Assembly: GCA_964640725.1 (NCBI GenBank)
Contig: CAZXIJ010000045.1
Location: 1 to 19,869, forward strand
Length of the DNA: 19,869 nt
Origin: CALHVX01 sp964640725
GTDB taxonomy: Bacteria > Pseudomonadota > Gammaproteobacteria > Pseudomonadales > Azotimanducaceae
Reading direction: 5' to 3'
The stretch's first letter is position 1; each line of letters begins with the position of its first letter. The notes under the pieces are model-generated. The model saw only the letters and a program-made list of their open reading frames with translations, had not been told where the DNA came from and ran no database searches. The translations under genes were made by a program, and so were the position numbers. Below, piece after piece: positions 14,315-19,869 of this stretch.

Positions 14315-15805
14315 ATGACCGTTCGTACCCGTATCGCGCCGTCGCCGACCGGCGATCCCCACGTCGGCACCGCCTACATGGCCCTGTTTAACTGGGCCTT
14401 TGCCCGGCACCACGGCGGCCAGTTCCTGCTCCGCATCGAAGATACCGACGCTTCCCGCAGCACGCTGGCGTCCGAGGCCATGATCTATTCCTCGCTGCGC
14501 TGGCTGGGCATCGACTGGGACGAGGGGCCGGAGCAGGGGGGCGATTGCGGGCCCTACCGGCAAAGCGAGCGGCTCGGCATCTATCGGCAGCACATCGACC
14601 GGCTGCTCGACGAAGGACATGCCTTCCGCTGCTTCTGCAGCCGAGAGACCCTGGACGAGATGCGTGCGGCCCAGCGCGAGCGGGGCGAGACCCAGCGTTA
14701 CGACGGCCGTTGCCGAGCGCTGGACCCAGAGCAGGCCCGGGCCCGGGCAGACGGCGGCGAGTCACACGTCGTGCGAATGTTTGTGCCGGAAAGCGGCAGC
14801 TGCACCTTCGAAGACCATCTGCGCGGGCCGATCGAGATCCCCTACGGGCAGATCGACATGCAGGTGCTGCTCAAGACGGATGGCTTTCCGACCTATCACC
14901 TGGCGGTCGTGGTTGACGACCACCTGATGGGCATCACCCACGTCATTCGCGGGGAGGAATGGCTCAACTCCGTACCCAAGCACAAGCTGCTGTACGACTA
15001 CTTTGGCTGGCCCATGCCGACGCTCGTGCACATGCCACTGCTGCGCAATCCCGACCAGAGCAAGCTGTCAAAGCGCAAGAATCCGACCAGCGTCAATTAC
15101 TATCGGGACGTGGGCATCCTGCCGGAAGCACTGCTGAACTATCTGGGCATGATGGGCTGGTCCATGCCCGATGAGCGCGAGCGCTTCAGTGCGGACGAGA
15201 TGGCGCAGGCTTTTACCTTTGACCGCATTTCTCTGGGCGGCCCGATCTTCGACCTGGAAAAGCTGAGCTGGCTCAACGGCCAGTACCTGCGCGATCTGAG
15301 CGACGATGCCTTCATGGATCGCCTGCAGGCCTGGGCCCTGAACCGGGAACGGCTGAGCCAGCTGGTGCCGCTGCTCAAGGAACGCACCGAGCGCTTTGCC
15401 GATCTGGCGCCGCAAACCGACTATCTGCTGGGTGATCGCCGCCCGCTGACTGCGGAAGACTTTGCGCACGCCAAGCTGAGCGCCGAGCAGGTACAACAGA
15501 TCCTGCATCACTACGCGCACTACCTGGATGCCCTGCGGAGCTGGGATCGGGATGCGCTGTTCGCTGGTGCGCAGGCGCTCGCAGACTACCTGTCCTTGAA
15601 GCTGAAAGACTGCCTGTTCCCGCTCTTCATCGCGATCTCGGGGCGCACGGTCTCGCTGCCGTTGTTCGATTCGATGGTGTACCTGGGCTCCGATCTGACC
15701 CGGGTGCGGTGTCGGGATGCCCTGAACCTGGTGGGCGTGTCGAAGAAGCAGCAAAAGAAGCTGGACAAGGCCTATGTGGCCTTTCAGCAGGCCCTGCCCG
15801 GCTAG
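14315..15805 (+). CDS. gltX: glutamyl-tRNA synthetase
   Basis: 496 aa, usual length for proteobacterial GluRS. It charges tRNA-Glu with glutamate in the cytosol. A class I synthetase: the HIGH-type motif is PHVGTAY (15-21) after RIAPSPTG, and the KMSKS-type motif is KLSKR (250-254). C106 and C108 with Y129 and C133 match the zinc-binding site of the E. coli enzyme. The C-terminal anticodon-binding helical region ends KKQQKKLDKAYVAFQQALPG. The start at MTVRTRIAPSPTG is the family norm; no strong ribosome-binding site precedes it. It converges on coaX across a repeat/gap region, and its stop codon lies inside the first copy of the repeat. In Pseudomonas gltX is followed by tRNA genes; here tRNA-Ala is 4 kb further on. 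Confidence 0.97.
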   Translation: MTVRTRIAPSPTGDPHVGTAYMALFNWAFARHHGGQFLLRIEDTDASRSTLASEAMIYSSLRWLGIDWDEGPEQGGDCGPYRQSERLGIYRQHIDRLLDEGHAFRCFCSRETLDEMRAAQRERGETQRYDGRCRALDPEQARARADGGESHVVRMFVPESGSCTFEDHLRGPIEIPYGQIDMQVLLKTDGFPTYHLAVVVDDHLMGITHVIRGEEWLNSVPKHKLLYDYFGWPMPTLVHMPLLRNPDQSKLSKRKNPTSVNYYRDVGILPEALLNYLGMMGWSMPDERERFSADEMAQAFTFDRISLGGPIFDLEKLSWLNGQYLRDLSDDAFMDRLQAWALNRERLSQLVPLLKERTERFADLAPQTDYLLGDRRPLTAEDFAHAKLSAEQVQQILHHYAHYLDALRSWDRDALFAGAQALADYLSLKLKDCLFPLFIAISGRTVSLPLFDSMVYLGSDLTRVRCRDALNLVGVSKKQQKKLDKAYVAFQQALPG

Positions 15806-15949
15806 GGGTGCCCGGCNNNNNNNNNNNNNNNNNNNNNNNNNNNNNNNNNNNNNNNNNNNNNNNNNNNNNNNNNNNNNNNNNNNNNNNNNNNNNNNNNNNN
15901 NNNNNNNNNNNNNNNNAGGGGTGCCCGGCCAGGGGTGCCCGGCTAGGGG
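15795..15949. repeat. 14-bp tandem repeat interrupted by the assembly gap
   Basis: The unit is TGCCCGGCTAGGGG. One full copy (15795-15808) and a partial one (15809-15816) lie left of the Ns. To the right, 15917-15921 is the tail of a copy, followed by 15922-15935 (one T-to-C change) and 15936-15949. Both ends of the gap are therefore the same repeat, so the array is at least three full copies and its true length is unknown. The gltX stop (15803-15805) and the coaX stop (15943-15945, minus strand) are both the TAG/CTA of the GGCTAGGGG part. Confidence 0.8.
15817..15916. other. assembly gap, 100 Ns
   Basis: A run of exactly 100 Ns, a conventional placeholder length, between two copies of the 14-bp repeat. 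The real size is not known and nothing can be annotated in it. Confidence 0.97.
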
Positions 15950-16713
15950 TTGAGGCGCAGGGCCTCGAGCAGCCCGACCAGAATCAGGTCCGGTACGATC
16001 TCGTCGAAAATGCCCTGATCGGCGAACAGGCTGGCGAAGCCCCCGGTGCCGATGACCAGCGGCGGCTCGTCGGCAAAGGCCTGGGCAGTGATGCGGCTGA
16101 CGAGCTCCTTCACCGCACCGACGTTACTCCAGAACAGGCCGCTCTGAATGCTTTCGACGGTGGTGCGGCCGATGGCTGATTCCGTGGGCCGAATCTCGAC
16201 GGAAGGCAGCTGCGCGGTCTTGGACTCCAGCGCATCCATCGCCAGGCTGACCCCGGGAATGATGTTGCCGCCCAGAAACTCGGCGTTTTTGGTCACGGCA
16301 CAGATGGTTGTCGCCGTGCCGAAGTCGACCACAATCAGATTGCGGTTCGGGTGCAGCTTGAGCGCGCCCATCGCGTCCGCAATGCGGTCTGCGCCGACTT
16401 CCCGGGGATCCTTGTAGCGTATCTTGAGTCCTGTCTTGATGCCCGGGCGCAGAAACAGCGGGTCGATGCCAAAGTACTTCTGACAGCCAGCGCGCAGGGA
16501 GTAGATGATGTCGGGCACCACCGAGCAGGCCACGATTTGCTGGATGCCTTGATGGTCGACATCGTTGATGCCCAGGGCGCCGCGCAGGAACACGCCCAGC
16601 TCGTCGGACGAGCTGCGCACGCTGGAGGTTCTGCGAAACTGGGTCACCAGCCGCTCGCCGTCGAACACGCCGCAGTACATCTGGCTGTTGCCGACATCAA
16701 GGCAAAGAATCAT
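15943..16713 (-). CDS. coaX: type III pantothenate kinase
   Basis: 256 aa. Phosphorylates pantothenate to 4'-phosphopantothenate, the first step of CoA synthesis from the vitamin. CoaX enzymes belong to the ASKHA fold, need a monovalent cation and are not feedback-inhibited by CoA. Motifs: DVGNS (6-10, phosphate-binding), GADR (107-110), DFGTATT (130-136) and GGNIIPG. It overlaps the panC stop by 1 nt (TGATG), so translation is coupled, and it is the last gene of panB-panC-coaX. In other proteobacteria coaX often follows birA, so this position is somewhat unusual. The C-terminus ends LRLNP with its stop inside the repeat array. Since one copy of the repeat changes the CTA to CCA, array changes could alter the end. 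Confidence 0.95.
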   Translation of the reverse strand: MILCLDVGNSQMYCGVFDGERLVTQFRRTSSVRSSSDELGVFLRGALGINDVDHQGIQQIVACSVVPDIIYSLRAGCQKYFGIDPLFLRPGIKTGLKIRYKDPREVGADRIADAMGALKLHPNRNLIVVDFGTATTICAVTKNAEFLGGNIIPGVSLAMDALESKTAQLPSVEIRPTESAIGRTTVESIQSGLFWSNVGAVKELVSRITAQAFADEPPLVIGTGGFASLFADQGIFDEIVPDLILVGLLEALRLNP

Positions 16714-17537
16714 CAGCTGGCCTCCGCGAGCTCTGGCGTTGCCGGTACCGGCCGATTCCGGGGCTGGATACAGGCGACGGCCACATTGTCGATCAACCGC
16801 ACCTCGTTCGGGCCCTCGCCCAGGCTGGCAGCGCCGTAGCGACGGTCGCCGCGAGTTTCGACGTAGTCGACCACAAAGCCCAGGTCGATCAGCTCGGCGA
16901 TGACCTCGCGGTCAGAGGCTGCGCGCCGCAGCGCTCGGGGAAAGGACGGGGCCAGTGCCCGGTCCACCGAGGTCAGACGCAGGTTGCGGGAGCTCAGGGC
17001 CAGGCCGTCGCTCTCGCGCACCGTGCGGCAAGGCACGATGGTGACCGGCATGAAGAAGGCAGTACACATGTCTCGCACCAGCTCGTACTGCTGGTAGTCC
17101 TTCTCGCCAAAGTAAGCGCGGTCCGGCGCCACCAGGTTGAGCAGCTTCATCACGACCGTCAGAACGCCATCAAAGTGGCCCGGGCGGTGGGTGCCGCACA
17201 GGGCGTTGGCCTCGCGCTGCTCGCGCACCTGATAGCGGTAGTCGTCTGCGTAGAGCGCATCGAAGGTCGGCAGCAGGACGGTGTCGACCCCCAGACCCGC
17301 TGCCATCGCCAGGTCAGCGTCCAGTGTGTCCGGGTAGCTGTCCAGGTCTTCCGGATTGTTGAACTGGGTCGGGTTGACGTAAATGCTCAGCACGGTGTGC
17401 TCGTTCTCGGCAACGGACCGGGCCAGCAGTGAGCCGTGGCCTTCGTGCAGGGCGCCCATGGTCGGCACAAAGCCGATACTGTCGGTCAGGCCGGCGCGCA
17501 GCGCGCGCCAGTCTTCGATGGTGCGGACGATATTCAT
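16713..17537 (-). CDS. panC: pantothenate synthetase (pantoate-beta-alanine ligase)
   Basis: 274 aa. ATP-dependent joining of pantoate and beta-alanine to give pantothenate, via a pantoyl-adenylate; cytosolic. Motifs: FVPTMGALHEGHGSL (23-37) with the HxGH ATP-binding signature, SIYVNPTQF, HFDGVLTVVMKLLNLVAPDRAYFGEKDYQQ-type region and RESDGLALSSRN near the KMSKS-like loop. The ATG overlaps the panB stop (ATGA, 4 nt) and its own TGA overlaps the coaX start, giving a tightly coupled three-gene operon. The length is near the usual 280 aa. No panD or panE is seen in the window. Confidence 0.97.
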   Translation of the reverse strand: MNIVRTIEDWRALRAGLTDSIGFVPTMGALHEGHGSLLARSVAENEHTVLSIYVNPTQFNNPEDLDSYPDTLDADLAMAAGLGVDTVLLPTFDALYADDYRYQVREQREANALCGTHRPGHFDGVLTVVMKLLNLVAPDRAYFGEKDYQQYELVRDMCTAFFMPVTIVPCRTVRESDGLALSSRNLRLTSVDRALAPSFPRALRRAASDREVIAELIDLGFVVDYVETRGDRRYGAASLGEGPNEVRLIDNVAVACIQPRNRPVPATPELAEAS

Positions 17538-18322
17538 GCGTAGCTCTCGGCCTTGCTGGGGAACTCGCCGCTGCGCGTATCCTCATGGAAGCGGTTCACC
17601 GCATCGCTGATAAAGCCGCGACCGTCGCCGTAGTGGCGCAGGAACTTGGGCTTGAAAGACGGATTCATGCCGAGCATGTCCTGCAGCACCAGCACCTGGC
17701 CGTCCGTGTGCACGCCAGCGCCGATGCCGATGGTCGGAATGCTCAGCTGCTCGCTGACGATCCGTCCCAGCTCGCTGGGCACGCACTCGAGCACCACGGC
17801 GAAGGCGCCAGCGCCTTCGAGCTTCTTGGCGGACTCCATGATCTCGGCGGCAGCGCCTTCGTTGCGGCCCTGCACCTTGTGGCCACCGAACGCCTCGACG
17901 GACTGAGGGGTCAGGCCCAGGTGGCCCATGACCGGTACGCCGGACTGCACGATGTGCTCGATCAGGTCGAGCTGGCCGGCTTCGCCCTCGATCTTGATGG
18001 CGTTGGCACCGGACTGCATCAGCTCGCCAACGGCGTCCATGGTCGGGCTCAGGCCCTTGCGGGTCGCCAGGAAGGGCATATCGCCGACGATGAATTTACC
18101 TGGTGCACCGCGGGATACGGCTTTGACGTGCAGCGCCATAAGCTCTACGTCGGCGTACACGGTCGATTGATGGCCGTGCATGACCATCGACAGGCTGTCG
18201 CCGACCAGCAGGGTGTCGACCTCGGTGTCGTTCAGAACCTGCGCCGACCAGAAGTCGTAGCAGGTGACCATGGAAATTTTGTCGCCCGCCTGTTTGCGGG
18301 TCTGGAAATCTAGAACATTCAT
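17534..18322 (-). CDS. panB: 3-methyl-2-oxobutanoate hydroxymethyltransferase
   Basis: 262 aa, matching the family (about 264). Transfers a hydroxymethyl group from 5,10-methylene-THF to alpha-ketoisovalerate, giving ketopantoate. Motifs: VTCYDFWSA (19-27), VGDSLSMVMHGH (40-51) with metal-binding D42, D81, KIEGE (110-114), GHLGLTPQSV and the catalytic region LECVPSELG with E179. The frame is open upstream to about 18523, but family homology starts at MNVLDFQTRK. A strong GGAGG at 18329-18333, 6 nt before this ATG, decides the start. First gene of panB-panC-coaX. The folK gene that often precedes panB in gammaproteobacteria is absent. Confidence 0.97.
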   Translation of the reverse strand: MNVLDFQTRKQAGDKISMVTCYDFWSAQVLNDTEVDTLLVGDSLSMVMHGHQSTVYADVELMALHVKAVSRGAPGKFIVGDMPFLATRKGLSPTMDAVGELMQSGANAIKIEGEAGQLDLIEHIVQSGVPVMGHLGLTPQSVEAFGGHKVQGRNEGAAAEIMESAKKLEGAGAFAVVLECVPSELGRIVSEQLSIPTIGIGAGVHTDGQVLVLQDMLGMNPSFKPKFLRHYGDGRGFISDAVNRFHEDTRSGEFPSKAESYA

Positions 18323-18675
18323 GGCGTGCCTCCGTAAGGACTCCTCAAGGATTAGGGCAAACCAGGAAAGAATCAGACGGAGAAAGGGGCATTGCAGACA
18401 CGCAGGGCGCGCGCCGGTCGCTCTCTCGGTACCTGTCCTCTCATGGCGGATCAAGTCCAGTTGCAGTGCAATGGCCTGCGGGCGTGAACCCAGGGGCCGG
18501 TTTTTATGGGGCGAACCAGCCACCAGGGCTGCTTGCCGGTTGCGTCTGACGCCCTGCCCGCAAGCGGGTCCCGGTACGTTGGCGCGTCAATAATGTATCG
18601 CGTTCCAGGGGTTCTGTCTATGGTTGAAGGAATCCCGGAAAGTTCACTAAATATCTGATAAATAAGAATAAATAC
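18323..18675. other. panB / MBL-lipoprotein divergent intergenic region
   Basis: A 353-bp stretch with no supported gene. It holds the panB ribosome-binding site (18329-18333), a small CCCG-CAAG-CGGG hairpin (18557-18568) without a T-run, and an AT-rich end (18640-18675) with the candidate lipoprotein-gene promoter. I could not place a convincing panB promoter. Confidence 0.6.
18624..18653 (+). promoter_or_regulatory. candidate promoter of the MBL-fold lipoprotein gene
   Basis: TTGAAG (18624-18629) and TAAATA (18648-18653) are 18 bp apart, a fair sigma70-type pair, and the -10 is in an AT-rich stretch. The start codon is 23 bp past the -10, giving a short leader with no clear Shine-Dalgarno. 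Confidence 0.45.
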
Positions 18676-19767
18676 ATGATTTTTACATCCCCATGCAGGG
18701 CCCTCGGCGGCGCTCTGGGCCTGCTTGTGCTGATCGCCCTGGCCGGGTGCCGGAGCGAAGAAGGGCGCTATCAGAATCCCTATCTGACCGAGCAACACGG
18801 AAGCTTCGGGGCGTACGTTGCAATGCGGCTGTTTGGCGACGACGAGTGGGCCTCGGTGGATCCCGAGGATCCCGGGGTGGGCTACGAAACGTCGGCTGGG
18901 CCAGCAGAGCCTGGGGCCTTGACGGTCACCTGGGTCGGGCATTCGACGGTGCTGCTCCGCTACCGGGGGATCTCGATACTGACCGATCCGATCTGGTCCG
19001 AGCGGGCGTCACCCCTGTCCTTTGCCGGGCCCAGGCGCTACACGCGGCCGGGGCTGGCGTTCGAAGACTTGCCCCCGATCGACTTTGTCATCATCTCTCA
19101 CAATCACTACGACCACCTGGATGCCGCCACGATTGCGCGGCTGGGGGATGGCCCCGTGTACCTGGTCCCCGCCGGTGTCGAGCGCTGGTTCGCGGCCCAG
19201 GGCGTCGCAGCGGAGCGGGTGCACCGGTTCGAGTGGTGGGGCAAGCAAGACTGGACGGTGTCGCCAGCGGGGCAGGGCGCCGCGGCAGCGGTCAAGGTCA
19301 CCGCGCAGGCGTTACCTTCCCAGCACTTTAGCGGCCGGGGGCTGTTCGATCGCAATCGCACGCTGTGGGCCAGCTGGGCGATCGATATCGACGGCGCGCG
19401 GGTCTTCTTTGCCGGCGATACGGGCTACAACCCCGTGCAGTTTCGGGAAGTTGGCGAGCGCACGGGGCCTTTCGATCTGGCGGTCATTCCGGTCGGCGCC
19501 TATCGCCCGCGATCCTTCATGGGGCCGATTCACGTGGATCCTGCCGGTGCGGTCGCGATTCACCAGGACGTCCGGGCTCGCTATTCCCTGGGCATCCACT
19601 GGGGCGCCTTCGTGCTGACGGCGGAACATCCGCGGGAGGTGATTGCCGATTTGAGTCAGGCTCGCCTGGCCGCGAAAGTGCCTGCGGCGCAGTTTGAGCT
19701 GTGGTCGATCGGCGAGTCTCGACAGGTCCCCGTGTCTCAGTTGACACCGCCGTCGGCCACGCCCTAA
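18676..19767 (+). CDS. lipoprotein metallo-beta-lactamase-fold hydrolase (NAPE-PLD/RomA-like)
   Basis: 363 aa. A lipoprotein signal with the ideal lipobox LAGC (C25) implies membrane anchoring outside the cytoplasm. The metallo-beta-lactamase core shows VTWVGHSTVLLRYRG, ILTDPIWSERASP, the metal motif HNHYDH (142-147), FFAGDTGYNP and the late MGPIHVDP...GIHWGAF block. This set matches the NAPE-phospholipase D/RomA group of MBL proteins, binuclear zinc hydrolases that in animals act on N-acyl-phosphatidylethanolamines. The bacterial substrate is uncertain, and a phospholipid or lipid-derived one is only a suggestion. It appears to be a single-gene unit. Its stop codon overlaps the -10 box of the tRNA-Ala promoter. 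Confidence 0.85.
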   Translation: MIFTSPCRALGGALGLLVLIALAGCRSEEGRYQNPYLTEQHGSFGAYVAMRLFGDDEWASVDPEDPGVGYETSAGPAEPGALTVTWVGHSTVLLRYRGISILTDPIWSERASPLSFAGPRRYTRPGLAFEDLPPIDFVIISHNHYDHLDAATIARLGDGPVYLVPAGVERWFAAQGVAAERVHRFEWWGKQDWTVSPAGQGAAAAVKVTAQALPSQHFSGRGLFDRNRTLWASWAIDIDGARVFFAGDTGYNPVQFREVGERTGPFDLAVIPVGAYRPRSFMGPIHVDPAGAVAIHQDVRARYSLGIHWGAFVLTAEHPREVIADLSQARLAAKVPAAQFELWSIGESRQVPVSQLTPPSATP

Positions 19768-19770
19768 TAT
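19741..19770 (+). promoter_or_regulatory. tRNA-Ala promoter
   Basis: TTGACA (19741-19746), a perfect -35, is 18 bp from TAATAT (19765-19770), a good -10. The discriminator is GC-rich (CCGCGGCCC), as in stringently controlled stable-RNA promoters. Start is expected about 19777, some 17 nt before the tRNA. The -35 lies in the last codons of the MBL gene and the -10 begins with its TAA stop. Confidence 0.75.
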
Positions 19771-19793
19771 CCGCGGCCCTTCGGGGACCCTTT

Positions 19794-19869
19794 GGGGCCA
19801 TAGCTCAGCTGGGAGAGCGCCTGCATGGCATGCAGGAGGTCGGCGGTTCGATCCCGCCTGGCTCCACCA
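19794..19869 (+). tRNA. tRNA-Ala, anticodon GGC
   Basis: 76 nt with a full cloverleaf. The acceptor GGGGCCA pairs with TGGCTCC and keeps the G3:U70 pair that marks alanine tRNAs. The D-arm is AGCTCAGCTGGGAGAGC. The anticodon stem CCTGC/GCAGG holds loop ATGGCAT (anticodon GGC, reads GCC/GCU), the T-loop is TTCGATC, and the discriminator A plus an encoded CCA end the window. It closely resembles E. coli tRNA-Ala(GGC). Confidence 0.97.

Noticed and set aside
15795..15949. CRISPR-like array
   Set aside because: The 14-bp units are directly adjacent with no spacers, so it is a simple tandem repeat.
18557..18568. Small CCCG/CGGG hairpin as a terminator
   Set aside because: Four base pairs only, no T-run on either strand, and not placed at a gene end.
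19794..19869. tRNA 3' end as an integration site
   Set aside because: tRNA ends are common attachment sites, but the window stops at the CCA and no integrase or repeated tRNA end is visible.

Overview
The window looks like GC-rich chromosomal DNA of a gammaproteobacterium, probably a marine or environmental lineage from a draft assembly (there is a run of exactly 100 Ns). The evidence is an LPS gene (lpxC), a dusA-type tRNA-dihydrouridine synthase, a proteobacterial gltX, panB/panC/coaX, an Enterobacteria/Pseudomonas-like tRNA-Ala(GGC) with encoded CCA, many lipoproteins and three outer-membrane barrels ending in Phe. I cannot name the genus. I see no insertion sequence, integrase, phage gene or CRISPR array.

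Left part (1-2790): the 5' end of a leftward dusA-like gene is divergent from rightward lpxC, which has a leader of about 190 nt and a strong terminator. A leftward gene for a Trm112-like zinc-ribbon/SAM methyltransferase protein converges on it.

Central part (2861-14247): a divergent accessory cluster, the most interesting segment. Leftward, in transcription order: a periplasmic single-haem DUF1588-like protein, a lipoprotein with two duplicated haem modules plus a LamG-like domain, and a Tat-exported DUF1501 protein. Rightward: a di-haem lipoprotein with a beta-propeller and a hydrazine-synthase-alpha-like (HzsA-related) domain, an SH3-beta-barrel fusion, a second beta-barrel, a DUF4266 lipoprotein and a DUF3570 outer-membrane protein. 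The rightward genes are tightly spaced or overlapping. CRP-like palindromes lie in the divergent control region and at the far end of the leftward arm. Five CxxCH motifs, two lipoproteins, one Tat substrate and three barrels suggest an envelope redox or secretion/assembly system. Its substrate cannot be read from the sequence.

Right part (14277-19869): gltX with its own promoter. A 14-bp tandem repeat broken by the assembly gap carries the stop codons of both gltX and the convergent coaX. A leftward panB-panC-coaX operon with stop/start overlaps covers several steps to 4'-phosphopantothenate. Then come a rightward lipoprotein metallo-beta-lactamase-fold hydrolase and tRNA-Ala(GGC), whose near-consensus promoter overlaps the hydrolase stop codon.
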